Part shown: positions 9,821 to 18,945 of the stretch, in pieces
Position numbering within the stretch: the first letter of the stretch is position 1
Layout of the letters: every line of letters begins with the position of its first letter
NCBI GenBank assembly: GCA_029253585.1
Contig: JAQWZF010000023.1
Coordinates: 279,849 to 343,848, forward strand
Length of the DNA stretch: 64,000 nt
Direction of reading: 5' to 3'
Origin: Gammaproteobacteria bacterium
GTDB lineage: Bacteria > Pseudomonadota > Gammaproteobacteria > Pseudomonadales > Pseudohongiellaceae
The notes under the pieces: model-generated
What the model was told of the DNA's origin: nothing
The model's input: the letters and a program-made list of their open reading frames with translations, nothing else
Database searches by the model: none
Position numbers and translations under genes: made by a program

Positions 9821-10621
9821 TTACACCGCTTTTACGTGTGGCTGCGACTTCCTATAGGCGAGTAGCATTAGTATCACGCCACCGATAATTAATGGGGCGG
9901 ACAAGACTTGCCCCATAGTGAGCCAATCGAAGGCAACATAGCCCAGGTGCAAGTCGGGTTCACGATAAAATTCGACAAAGAACCTAAAGCTTCCGTATCC
10001 CAATGCAAACAAGCCCGTTACCGCCATCCGCGGCCTTGGCTTCGACGAGAACCACCATACAAGAGTAAACAGTACTGCGCCCTCTAGAACTACTTCATAC
10101 AACTGCGAGGGGTGTCTTGCCAGCTCATCGACATGAGGAAAGACCATACCCCAAGCCACATCGGTCGGTCTGCCCCAGAGCTCGCCACCTATAAAATTGC
10201 CGAATCTTCCGGCGCCCAGCCCGAACGGTACAAGAGGCGCGATAAAATCCATGACCTCGAAGAATTCCTTCGTGATGCTGCGCGAATACAGGAAAAATGC
10301 GAGAAGTACTCCCAACAAACCACCATGGAAAGACATGCCTCCTTCCCATACCCTCAGTATCCATATCGGGTCGGAGATAAATCGATCGAAGTTGTAGAAC
10401 AGCACAGAGCCCATGCGCCCACCGAGCACCGCACCCATGGCCCCATAGAATACTAGATCTGATATCTGCTCGGCGGTCCACTTCCCGGGAGACTGTTTGC
10501 TGCGGTAGCTTGCCAGTGCCCACGCACCCCCGAAGGCAATCATATACATGATTCCATACCAATGGATGCTAATGGGGCCCAGTGATAGCGCCACTGGATC
10601 GAACTGCGGAAATGTCAGCAT
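9821..10621 (-). CDS. lgt: prolipoprotein diacylglyceryl transferase
   Basis: Inner-membrane enzyme that attaches diacylglycerol to the lipobox cysteine of prolipoproteins. Several hydrophobic helices and the Lgt signature GAGRFGNFIGGELWGRPT are visible, as is the N-terminal SIHWYGIMYMIAF. It has 266 aa. It is the first gene of the lgt-thyA-folA run, an order also found in Pseudomonas. Likely clients in this window include the imelysin-like and M48 lipoproteins. Confidence 0.95.
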   Translation of the reverse strand: MLTFPQFDPVALSLGPISIHWYGIMYMIAFGGAWALASYRSKQSPGKWTAEQISDLVFYGAMGAVLGGRMGSVLFYNFDRFISDPIWILRVWEGGMSFHGGLLGVLLAFFLYSRSITKEFFEVMDFIAPLVPFGLGAGRFGNFIGGELWGRPTDVAWGMVFPHVDELARHPSQLYEVVLEGAVLFTLVWWFSSKPRPRMAVTGLFALGYGSFRFFVEFYREPDLHLGYVAFDWLTMGQVLSAPLIIGGVILMLLAYRKSQPHVKAV

Positions 10622-10761
10622 GAGTTAGCGTCGTCTGAGTGCGTTGGACAGCCTAAGGGCCGATGAGCGTCCATTATACTCAACCCGTGACAAGAAAGTT
10701 TGGCAAATTTGCAGGCAGCACGTTCTATTCATTCGCTGCCCGAGAAGCTAACATAGAGAGA

Positions 10762-11544
10762 ATGTGCCTTATCATTCTTGCTTACCAGACGGACCCCCTT
10801 CTCCCCCTCGTAGTTGCTGCCAATAGAGACGAGCTCTTCGCCCGACCAAGCGCCCAAGCCAGCCTTTGGACAGATGAAGAATCCGGCAAACAAATACTCT
10901 CTGGCAGGGATTTACAGGCGGGCGGGACCTGGCTGGGTATTACCCATAGCGGGCGGTTCGCCGCTGTAACGAATATTCGAGACCCATCGCTGACCGAGCG
11001 CAGGCCCCGGTCTCGCGGCGATCTGACGCGGCTATTTCTAGTGGGCGATGATTCTCCCGAACAGTATTGTGCACGTCTAGCCAAAAGCTACGACCAATTC
11101 GCCGGCTATAACCTGCTCGTGGGTGATGGCGACTCCCTCTACTATGTGAACAATCAGGAAGCGCAAGCCTGGAGGCTAGAGCCTGGTATCTTTGGGCTTT
11201 CCAATGGCCTATTGAATTCCTCCTGGCCTAAGATAGACAGGGGAAGAGAGGTGCTGACGTCTCTGATGGACGCACCCCAGGCACTGCATACCGATGCGCT
11301 AATAGAGATGATGGGTGACAGATCACAGGCTGCAGACGCCGACCTTCCTGATACAGGAATCGGTATAGAGATCGAGCGCAAACTGTCCTCCGCTTTTATA
11401 CTGAACCCTCAAAGGGGGTATGGAACGTTATGCTCCACCGCCCTAATCTTCGAAAAATCCGGTAACAAGCGATTCAGTGAACAGAACTTTGATCATCTAG
11501 GGAACAAGACTCAGGGGCATTTCTACCAGCTACCCGCCCTCTAA
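10762..11544 (+). CDS. NRDE (TANGO2-like) family protein
   Basis: Family named for its Asn-Arg-Asp-Glu motif, seen here as AANRDELFARPSA. I choose ATG 10762 because the protein then begins Met-Cys-Leu-Ile. A Cys directly after the initiator Met is conserved in the family and suggests an N-terminal-nucleophile fold after Met removal. The longer frame from 10663 adds 33 residues without family similarity. Length is 260 aa. The TANGO2 group has been linked to heme and lipid handling; the bacterial substrate is unknown. Confidence 0.82.
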   Translation: MCLIILAYQTDPLLPLVVAANRDELFARPSAQASLWTDEESGKQILSGRDLQAGGTWLGITHSGRFAAVTNIRDPSLTERRPRSRGDLTRLFLVGDDSPEQYCARLAKSYDQFAGYNLLVGDGDSLYYVNNQEAQAWRLEPGIFGLSNGLLNSSWPKIDRGREVLTSLMDAPQALHTDALIEMMGDRSQAADADLPDTGIGIEIERKLSSAFILNPQRGYGTLCSTALIFEKSGNKRFSEQNFDHLGNKTQGHFYQLPAL

Positions 11545-11608
11545 CGCTTATCTCAACGCGGCTTACTGTCTCGCTCTTTCTTTTAACAACGGCCATCAAA
11601 AGGTCATC

Positions 11609-12186
11609 ATGTACATACCCAAGCACTTTAACGTCAGCGACGAAAAGTCTATTCGCGACTTTATTGAAGAGAACTCCTTTGGCCAATTGATTTCTACTCA
11701 TGAAGGCTCGGTAGTCTCTACACATATGCCCTTCCTCTACGACGCTCAAAATAGGAAGCTTTTAGGGCACCTGGCGAAAGCAAACCCTCAATGGCAACAA
11801 ATAGAGAAGCAAAATATCTTGGTCACACTGCAGGGTGACCATGCCTATGTAAGCCCAAGCTGGTATGAGTATGCCGGCGTCCCAACTTGGAACTATCAGG
11901 CGCTACATCTGGAAGGCGTCGCTGAGAACTTCAATGACCCCGAGAGGCTCAAATTTGTAGTCGATGCACTTACTAACAAGCACGAGTCTGCTTACAGCGT
12001 TGCCTGAAAACCTGACTATGCGGCTTCTATGTTACACGGCATCGTTGGAATCGAGATCTCCATAATTTCTATTCAGTGTAAGTTTAAACTCAGTCAAAAC
12101 CGAAGTGAAATGATCAAACTTCTCTAAGAGACCAGCTGGCAGACAGCGGACACAATGCCCTGGCCACGGCGATGGGCCGCACCTAG
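11609..12186 (+). pseudogene. PaiB/FMN-binding negative regulator family, broken
   Basis: The N-terminal 132 aa match the PaiB-type FMN-binding fold (MYIPKHFN, STHMPFLYD, YVSPSWYEY). A TGA at 12005-12007 interrupts it where the family has tryptophan, so TGG to TGA is the simplest origin. The same frame then continues with the conserved MLHGIVGIEI and KFKLSQNRSE. A second lesion near 12106-12112, consistent with one lost A, shifts to the frame that gives DQTSLRDQLADSGHNALA and ends at TAG 12184-12186. Two independent lesions make this a pseudogene. No SECIS-like hairpin follows the TGA. Confidence 0.82.
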
Positions 12187-12285
12187 GGCGCAGCCTGTGT
12201 AAGTGTTTGCATGATTTCGCTATTGCTGTATGTTTGCGATAGATTGGATAGAACAATTCATAGGATTATTCATCAGGAGAGAACC

Positions 12286-12575
12286 ATGGCGAACGAAGGT
12301 TATCATGAGCCGAGCCAGTCGAAGAGCTATCAGATGAAACTCGGGACATGCATAGAGCGATTACTTTCCTTATGGAAGAGTTAGAAGCTGTCGATTGGTA
12401 CAACCAGCGCGTCGACGCATGTAAGGACAAGGAACTCAAAGCAATACTCGAGCACAATCGAGACGAAGAGAAAGAACATGCCGCCATGGACCTCGAATGG
12501 ATTCGTCGAAGAGACTCTGTTCTAGATAAAGAACTCAAATACTATCTTTTTACCGACAAAAAAATCGGCCACTAG
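12286..12575 (+). pseudogene. encapsulin-associated ferritin-like protein, frameshifted by a 5-bp duplication
   Basis: From the frame at 12321 the sequence reads as an encapsulated-ferritin protein: EELSDETRDMHRAI, then FLMEELEAVDWYNQR and HNRDEEKEHAAMDLEWIRR, with the family's Glu and His iron-site residues. The natural start is ATG 12286 (MANEGYHEP), preceded by AGGAGAG. GAGCC occurs twice in tandem at 12307-12316; removing one copy restores a continuous frame of the expected length. Such proteins oxidise iron inside encapsulin shells, but no shell gene follows here. A short product from ATG 12348 could still be made but would lack the N-terminal strand. Confidence 0.85.
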
Positions 12576-12594
12576 TCAACTGAAAAAAGCGCTA

Positions 12595-13138
12595 ATGATA
12601 CCTGCCGCGGACGCATTACAAAGACTAAAAAAGGCAACGATACATTTCGATCAGACAAGGGCTTTCATCTGGAGACAGAAACTCTACTAAAATTGAATTC
12701 GCAGAAAGATCAGAAATCTTTTGCGAGAGTGTTGGGCTGTTCTGAATCGAGAGTTCCCGCCGAGATTTTTTCGGACAGGGTATAGACGATCTCTTTGTTA
12801 TTCGCGTCGCGGGCAATATCGTCGCACTCTCACAAATTGCGAGTATCGAGTTTGCCGCTGAAGACATCGGCACTCGTCTGACGGTCGTCCTCGGTCATTC
12901 CAGATGTGGGGCAGTACAAGCTACTCTCGAGCAGCTGGTCAAACACGTAGAGAATTTACTGGAGTCGGACGGCGATGAAGAGCTAATGAGCAGGGCGGTA
13001 CGCGCTAACATCGATGCATTTGTCAATAATTTACATCTTGGCTCGGACATACTTAAGGGCCTTGTCGCCGAGAAGGGCCTGATAATTATCGGTGCCGAAT
13101 ACTGCTTCGATACTGGTGCGGTAAACTTCATCGAATAA
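12595..13138 (+). pseudogene. beta-class carbonic anhydrase, two frameshifts
   Basis: Three frame segments together give a whole beta-carbonic anhydrase of about 181 aa. Segment one is ALQRLKK. Segment two runs to GCSESRVPAEI (first zinc Cys) and segment three begins at GQGIDDLFVIRVAGNIVA and includes LGHSRCGAV (zinc His and Cys). The breaks fall at a run of six A (12627-12632) and a run of six T (12766-12771); adding one base to each restores the frame. The usual CxDxR is CSESR here, with Glu in place of the dyad Asp. The enzyme would interconvert CO2 and bicarbonate. As read, no full product can be made. Confidence 0.82.
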
Positions 13139-13200
13139 CACTGCCCGTTTCACAGCAGCAATGTGAAGTCGCAGCGTCCCATTGGTATAGCAAGCGCTAT

Positions 13201-15474
13201 TTAATTTGTACGTGACGAGCGCAGCAGTCGATCGACTCCCGCATTGTACAATGCCAAGTCTACGGCGCTGCGAATCATCTGCGCATCATCCATCGCCATC
13301 ACATCCTCTAAAAGTTTTTCGGCGACTTCCAATGTGATACTACGCAGAACAGATTTAACTTTGAGCAGCGAAGCGGCATTCATAGATAGCACGTCATATC
13401 CCATAGCCATCAATAATACAGCCGCACCTGGATCTCCCGCCATCTCTCCACAGATGCTTACCGGCTTGCCTTCCGCTACCGCTCCATTCACTACTTGCTG
13501 AAGCGCACCAAGCACCGCAGGGTGAAAGGCCGAATAGAGATTAGCCACACGCGGATTGTTTCTATCGACCGCCAGTAGATATTGGGTAAGGTCGTTACTG
13601 CCAACAGAAATGAAGTCTACTAACTTGGCCAGTGCGCGGGTCTGATAGACGGCAGCCGGCAGTTCGACCATAACCCCTACAGGGGGGAACTTGACCTTGA
13701 TTCCCTCTTGAACCAAGTCTCGATACGCCTTCTTAATAAGCTGCAGTGCCGAGGTCACTTCATTGATATTACTGATCATAGGCAACATGATCTGAAGGTT
13801 CTCAAGGCCAACACTAGCGCGCAGCATGGCGTGTATTTGTGCCGTAAAAATTTCTGGATGGTCCAGTGTGACTCGAATTCCGCGCCAACCCAGGAAGGGG
13901 TTGGCTTCTACTATTGGAAAATAGGTTAGTGACTTGTCTCCACCGATATCTAATGTACGCATGGTCACTAGTTTTGGAGCGAAGGCCTCTAGTTGTTCAC
14001 GATAGATCTCATATTGTTCCTGTTCACTTGGAAAACGCTCGCTAAGAAGGAACGGCACCTCTGTTCGAAACAAGCCTATCCCTTCTGCTCCCTTATCCAG
14101 AGAACGCACAACATCCGTCATAAGCCCCGTGTTAACCCACAGATGAACACGATGGTTATCCGCCGTCTCACAGGGAAGGTCTATCAATCCTTCTAAGCCC
14201 TTGTCTAGCTGATCCTGTTCCTCGATCGTCTCGAGATAGTGCGTGCGTATCTGATCCGACGGGTTCGTTATCACCTCACCCTTGTAACCATCGATAATGA
14301 CTTCTTTACCATGCAACTGTGTATAGGGCAGATCTATCGCTCCCATCACAGTGGGTATGCCCATAGTTCGGGCAAGTATCGCAACGTGTGAATTACCGGA
14401 GCCCTTTACGGAAACCAAGCCCTTCAATTTGGCCTCTGGAACCTCCGCCAACATAGAAGGCGTAATCTCTTCGCTTACCAAGATGGTGTTGTCTGCATAC
14501 TCCGTCGTCTGAACTACCTTCTCTTGCAAATAGAAGAGTATACGCGCGCATAGGTCCTTGATATCGACGGCGCGCTCGCTCAGATAGGGATCTTCCATCT
14601 CCTCGAAGGTTCTCACGTGTTCATTTGCTACATAGGCAAGAGCACTCTGAGCCCAGTAGCCCATTCTTATCCTCTGCACGATCTCATTACCCAGAGCCGC
14701 ATCGTCCAACATTCGCACGTAGACATCGAAGAGTTGACGCTCTTCTTCGGCTACCTGCCCAGCTAACTTGGAATGCAGATTGCGCATGTCCTGTCTTACC
14801 ATCTCAAGACAGCTATTGAAAAATGCTACTTCGCTCTCGATGTCTTGTATGCGCCGTTGTGGAATCTGGCTAAGGTCAGCAAGAGGAAAAACAACGACGA
14901 CCTCGCCAATAGCGGCACCGGAAGATCCTGAGACACCTGGGAAAACTGTGTCTGAAGTCTTGTGACCGGAAGGGCTCATACCTTCGACTGCACCGGTGGC
15001 CTCTGCGTGGGCAATTACTCCAGCAAGCTGTGCCGAGAGTGTAATTAGAAAAGCTTCTTCGCTTTCATCAAAGCGTCGCCGCTCTTCATGTTGAACAACC
15101 AATACACCCAGCACAGAACGGTGATGGATAATGGGTACGCCGAGAAAAGAATGATAGAGTTCTTCACCGGTGTCTTTTAGATAGTGAAAGCTTGGATGCA
15201 GAGAAGCATCCTGCAGATTAATCGGTTCCGCATGTTTTGCAACAAGACCGACAAGCCCTTCCCCGGCTTCCAGACTGACATGGCCGACTGATTCTTTATT
15301 CAGGCCATCAGAAGCCATCAATACATGGGCATTGATATCACTGTCTAGTAGAAATACAGAACAGACTTGCGTATCCAATGCATCACGCACTTTGCGGACA
15401 ATAATATCTAGTGCCGACTGCAGATCTCTAGCCGCGTTTACTTTCTGTACAATGCTTCGCAATCGCTCAAGCAT
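13201..15474 (-). CDS. ptsP: phosphoenolpyruvate-protein phosphotransferase PtsP (enzyme I-Ntr)
   Basis: First component of the nitrogen-related PTS: autophosphorylates from PEP and passes phosphate to NPr. An N-terminal GAF domain (about 1-155, sensing glutamine or 2-oxoglutarate in the family) precedes the enzyme I domains. The phospho-histidine is in GSGNSHVAILARTMG, about residue 363. The PEP-binding barrel shows GIGLFRTEVPFL, LDIGGDKSLTYF and the C-terminal SICGEMAGDP. It has 757 aa. It lies 174 nt downstream of rppH on the same strand, as in Pseudomonas and E. coli. Confidence 0.96.
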   Translation of the reverse strand: MLERLRSIVQKVNAARDLQSALDIIVRKVRDALDTQVCSVFLLDSDINAHVLMASDGLNKESVGHVSLEAGEGLVGLVAKHAEPINLQDASLHPSFHYLKDTGEELYHSFLGVPIIHHRSVLGVLVVQHEERRRFDESEEAFLITLSAQLAGVIAHAEATGAVEGMSPSGHKTSDTVFPGVSGSSGAAIGEVVVVFPLADLSQIPQRRIQDIESEVAFFNSCLEMVRQDMRNLHSKLAGQVAEEERQLFDVYVRMLDDAALGNEIVQRIRMGYWAQSALAYVANEHVRTFEEMEDPYLSERAVDIKDLCARILFYLQEKVVQTTEYADNTILVSEEITPSMLAEVPEAKLKGLVSVKGSGNSHVAILARTMGIPTVMGAIDLPYTQLHGKEVIIDGYKGEVITNPSDQIRTHYLETIEEQDQLDKGLEGLIDLPCETADNHRVHLWVNTGLMTDVVRSLDKGAEGIGLFRTEVPFLLSERFPSEQEQYEIYREQLEAFAPKLVTMRTLDIGGDKSLTYFPIVEANPFLGWRGIRVTLDHPEIFTAQIHAMLRASVGLENLQIMLPMISNINEVTSALQLIKKAYRDLVQEGIKVKFPPVGVMVELPAAVYQTRALAKLVDFISVGSNDLTQYLLAVDRNNPRVANLYSAFHPAVLGALQQVVNGAVAEGKPVSICGEMAGDPGAAVLLMAMGYDVLSMNAASLLKVKSVLRSITLEVAEKLLEDVMAMDDAQMIRSAVDLALYNAGVDRLLRSSRTN

Positions 15475-15648
15475 TAAGTTCTACTCCAAATCCATCGACG
15501 CAAATCTGTTTCGCGCAATCGATACTATTTCGTTAACGACAATAGGGCTTGAAAGTTTGATCCCCAGTTCCAGAGCGCGAACTGGGTTTATTAATGGTCA
15601 TGCTACTACTTATAATTCTTTAAGCTTCTGCATGATGCGGCCTTTTTC

Positions 15649-16146
15649 TCAAGTGCCTACAGGATTGCCTATATAGCTACTCAGCGGAGTCTCGAGTTGT
15701 TGCAGTGCCTTGCGGTAGACATCTCTCTTAAACTCAATTACCTGGTCTACCGGATACCAAAAATTCACCCAACGCCAATCATCGAATTCTGGTTTGCCAG
15801 TTTTGCTCAGTTCGACTCTGCTGTCATCGCTCTCGAGACTTAACAAAAACCATTTCTGTTTCTGCCCTATACACGGCGTATCACTGTGTTGGCGTATAAA
15901 GTTTTCGGGAAGGCGATAATGCAACCAGTCTTCGGTCTGATGAAGAATCTTTACATCCGCTTCAGACAGGCCAACTTCTTCGTCCAACTCCCGAAACAAG
16001 GCCTCTTCCACCGATTCACTCTGCTTGATACCGCCCTGTGGAAACTGCCAAGCACGCTGCCCTATTCTTTTCGCCCAGAGCAATTGTCCTTGCTTGTTGC
16101 AAATCACAATGCCGACATTTGAACGAAATCCCTCTGAATCTATCAC
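15649..16146 (-). CDS. rppH: RNA pyrophosphohydrolase
   Basis: Nudix hydrolase that removes pyrophosphate from triphosphorylated 5' mRNA ends and so starts RNase E-dependent decay. The Nudix box begins [20 protein letters not shown] and ends EVGL. The N-terminal [22 protein letters not shown] and the [16 protein letters not shown] segment are typical of RppH. Length is 165 aa. It is the upstream partner of ptsP on the minus strand. Confidence 0.95.
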   Translation of the reverse strand: MIDSEGFRSNVGIVICNKQGQLLWAKRIGQRAWQFPQGGIKQSESVEEALFRELDEEVGLSEADVKILHQTEDWLHYRLPENFIRQHSDTPCIGQKQKWFLLSLESDDSRVELSKTGKPEFDDWRWVNFWYPVDQVIEFKRDVYRKALQQLETPLSSYIGNPVGT

Positions 16147-16330
16147 TGCCTTTAACCCTTCTGGTGAAAATATTTGCTCATTGTTTCACAAATGCGCCTA
16201 TTTGATCAATGGCGAGACTTGTCCAAATGGCAATCTTTCCTAATTATTTCAATATGTTATCTGCATATTCAGCATGTCCAACTGAACTGGTTTTAACACC
16301 ATCTCAGTGCAGATTTGAGCCTGAGGCGGC

Positions 16331-16336
16331 TATAAT
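16331..16336 (+). promoter_or_regulatory. possible -10 element upstream of the HAD gene
   Basis: A perfect TATAAT lies 68 nt upstream of ATG 16404, in the divergent gap between rppH and the HAD gene. No matching -35 is visible at 16-18 nt, so this is only suggestive. Confidence 0.35.
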
Positions 16337-16403
16337 GGCTGAATTGGCTGGATTGCCAATACCCATACACCAGTATTTGCGCAAGAATCAGCAGAGGAAC
16401 ACC

Positions 16404-17084
16404 ATGCAGTCGATAAGCTCAGGCAGGCTTGCCCTATTCGACCTGGACAATACCCTCCTTGAAGGCGATAGCGATCATGCCTGGGGGGAATTCCTGATCA
16501 GCAAGAAGCTGGTCGACGCGAACATACATCGCGAAAGAAACGACTATTTTTACGAGCAATACAAACAAGGCAAGCTCGACATTCACGGCTATGTAGCGTT
16601 TACCCTAGAGCCTGTTCTTCACCTCGACGACAAACAGCGGCAACAGCTACATGAAGAATTCATGGCGCATTCTGTAGAGCACATAGTCTTGGCAAAGGGT
16701 CAGGCACTGGTTCATAAACATATGTCCGCAGGTGACTTCTGCATAATCGTCACCGCAACCAATGAGTTCATAACAACGCCTATCGCAGAGCTGTTCGGCG
16801 TGAATCTTCTTATAGCGACGGAGCTTCAAACTATAGATGGAAGATACAATGGAAAGATCGAAGGACCTCCTTGCTATCAAGACGGGAAGGTTTCGAAGTT
16901 AAAGGCATGGATAAGTAATCAAGAGAATCGCTTCGATCTGGCCGAATCGGTTTTCTATAGCGATTCCATAAATGACTTGCCCTTACTACAACAGGTAGCA
17001 GATCCTATAGCTGTTGACCCTGATCAGCGGCTACGCGAGAAGGCAGAATCCGAAGGTTGGAAAATTCTAACTTTGCGCAGTTAG
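16404..17084 (+). CDS. HAD superfamily subfamily IB hydrolase (phosphoserine phosphatase-like)
   Basis: Cytoplasmic phosphatase with the HAD nucleophile motif ALFDLDNTLLEGD near the N-terminus, the Thr-containing CIIVTATNEF and the acidic motif FYSDSINDLPLL. I choose ATG 16404 because AGAGGA lies just upstream and the motif then starts at residue 10; the longer open frame from 16209 adds 65 unrelated residues. Length of 226 aa fits the IB group. It lies next to rppH-ptsP as in Pseudomonas. The substrate cannot be read from sequence. Confidence 0.85.
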   Translation: MQSISSGRLALFDLDNTLLEGDSDHAWGEFLISKKLVDANIHRERNDYFYEQYKQGKLDIHGYVAFTLEPVLHLDDKQRQQLHEEFMAHSVEHIVLAKGQALVHKHMSAGDFCIIVTATNEFITTPIAELFGVNLLIATELQTIDGRYNGKIEGPPCYQDGKVSKLKAWISNQENRFDLAESVFYSDSINDLPLLQQVADPIAVDPDQRLREKAESEGWKILTLRS

Positions 17085-17119
17085 AGCCCCTACTACACTT
17101 GGTGCAATAGCTACTACTT

Positions 17120-18385
17120 ATGCAAGCATGCCTTATATTGGATTCATATTTACAGAGGTCGATAATCGCCGCCGCTACACTACTGCTCGTCCTTTTCGGC
17201 TGCAGCGAAAACACGAGCGCACCTCAAGTTGCAGAGCCTGAGGCGGAGAATCGGCCTAGTGGTTTCGAATTATTAAATCCAGAACTAAGCGCGGCCGCCA
17301 AGCAAATCGTACTCGACTATGCGGAGCAGATTCGCGTCGACTTCAGCCAAGTCAGTATCGAGATAGAAGAATTACGATTCGCAATAAGCGAGTTTATCGC
17401 ACAAACCAACACTGAGAACTTAGATCGAGCTCGACAATCATGGCTGCTGGCACATAGCGCTTATGAACTCACGACTCTACATCGCTACTTTGCGGCATCG
17501 ATTCTCGACAAACAGAGCAGTATTGCGCTACTGCAACTTCAGTATCAGATTGATCACTGGCCTATCGTGCCCGGGTATTTAGATTATGTGAATGGCTACC
17601 CCGATAGCGGTATCGTGCATGACATCAATGTGAACTTAGACAGTACCGGCCTTAGGGACCAGCATGGCGCCTTCGATGTTTCGGAGGTAACCCTGGGCTT
17701 TCATGTTCTTGAATTTTTACTTTGGGGTAGCCCAAACACGCAATCTCAGTTGCGCCCTGCTGATGACTTCATTGAGATCGATGCGCTAGGTGCAAGCCAA
17801 AGAGAAAGTGGCTATAGCCTGGAGCAACTGAGCAACAATCGCAGGCGGCAATTATTAACTATCATTTCCAACATCTTGCTAGAAGATTTCAGTGAACTAG
17901 AGTCTCTATGGAGCAATCAGCTAGAAGGAACAAGACTGATTATCGGCAGGACTTCCAAGACCGAACTCATCACAGCTCTAGCCGATTCGATGTCTGCAAT
18001 GCTAACTGAAGAGCTTCTGCTGCGTTCCTTATATCCGATGCTCAATGGCGACTTTGTAGAAAGCATTCAATCGCCCTATAGCCTGTCAACCCAGAATGCC
18101 GTGTCGAGCCAACTCAGCGGCCTGGAAAGCTTACTGCTGGAAAGCCAGGCGGAGAATGGCACCACGCTGGATCTGGTATTTTCTGCAATATCAGACGAAT
18201 TTTCCGAGTTTTTCTATCAGAATTTCGATGCGAGTAAATCCTGTTTGGTACTGCTGTACAGCAATACGAACAACGATGCGGCGAGCACTTCTACTGAGAG
18301 AGAGATTGAAGTCGTTGAATGTATCAATCTGCTAACCAATATGATCGACAATATCGACCGACTCAAGCTCGAGCTCAACTATTGA
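17120..18385 (+). CDS. imelysin-like (peptidase M75 family) lipoprotein
   Basis: Periplasmic lipoprotein: a hydrophobic N-terminal helix ends in the lipobox LFGC at about residue 28. The imelysin GxHxxE motif appears as LGFHVLEFLLWG, preceded by a segment (ARQSWLLAHSAYELT) resembling the helical core. Imelysins are iron-regulated proteins near iron uptake genes (the EfeO and IrpA group) and their protease activity is doubtful. No iron transporter is adjacent here. It has 421 aa. It starts 35 nt after the HAD gene. Confidence 0.75.
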   Translation: MQACLILDSYLQRSIIAAATLLLVLFGCSENTSAPQVAEPEAENRPSGFELLNPELSAAAKQIVLDYAEQIRVDFSQVSIEIEELRFAISEFIAQTNTENLDRARQSWLLAHSAYELTTLHRYFAASILDKQSSIALLQLQYQIDHWPIVPGYLDYVNGYPDSGIVHDINVNLDSTGLRDQHGAFDVSEVTLGFHVLEFLLWGSPNTQSQLRPADDFIEIDALGASQRESGYSLEQLSNNRRRQLLTIISNILLEDFSELESLWSNQLEGTRLIIGRTSKTELITALADSMSAMLTEELLLRSLYPMLNGDFVESIQSPYSLSTQNAVSSQLSGLESLLLESQAENGTTLDLVFSAISDEFSEFFYQNFDASKSCLVLLYSNTNNDAASTSTEREIEVVECINLLTNMIDNIDRLKLELNY

Positions 18386-18390
18386 TCGAC

Positions 18391-18912
18391 CTAACTATGG
18401 ACTACTACGTCGATCTCAACGATCAAGTCATCTGCCAGCTTCTCTAGCCTGTCTTGTAATTGTTCCAAGGCAATCGCTTCTGGCACCTCTAGGATGGCTA
18501 CCGCCTTAAACAAAGGCTCTGACGACATAGGAGCTGGCATGCACTCTGTATTGAGCCGCTTCACATTTATTCCCAGCGCCGAAACAGCGGATGAAATCTC
18601 CTTGATTATGCCTGGTCGATCGTTGCCCACCAGATTCAGCTCAACCATCTGCGATGCTTGCCCTAAAGATTCATCAGCGGCCCTCTCGATGACGATCTTT
18701 AGCTCTGACGAGAGTGCGCTTAGCTCTTCGATGAGCTGATCTGCGCGATCGTCTGCGACGCTAACTCGCAATATGCCGGCAAATTTCCCCGCAAGTTGAG
18801 ACATGCTGCTCTCTAACCAATTCCCTGAATTAGCAGCAATCGTTTGAGATAGAGACTCGACTAATCCTGGCTTGTCGTCTGCGATAACGGTAAGTACTAA
18901 ATTGCTTGTCAT
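18391..18912 (-). CDS. gcvR: glycine cleavage system transcriptional repressor-like protein GcvR
   Basis: Two ACT domains in tandem: LVLTVIADDKPGLVESLSQT at the N-terminus and LNLVGNDRPGIIKEISSAV from about residue 91. This is the GcvR layout. GcvR binds glycine and modulates GcvA control of gcvTHP in E. coli. The gcvTHP operon lies 20 kb away in this window, and no gcvA is visible. It has 173 aa. It follows polB on the minus strand by 33 nt. Confidence 0.85.
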   Translation of the reverse strand: MTSNLVLTVIADDKPGLVESLSQTIAANSGNWLESSMSQLAGKFAGILRVSVADDRADQLIEELSALSSELKIVIERAADESLGQASQMVELNLVGNDRPGIIKEISSAVSALGINVKRLNTECMPAPMSSEPLFKAVAILEVPEAIALEQLQDRLEKLADDLIVEIDVVVHS

Positions 18913-18945
18913 GACTTCCTCTGTTCTTTCTGATTTAACAAGGGG

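Noticed and set aside
10125..10562. Open frame antisense or shifted within lgt
   Set aside because: Overlaps the complete lgt gene in another frame and has no family features.
12005..12007. TGA in the PaiB gene as a second selenocysteine codon
   Set aside because: The position is a tryptophan in the family, no SECIS-like hairpin follows and a second frameshift is present nearby.
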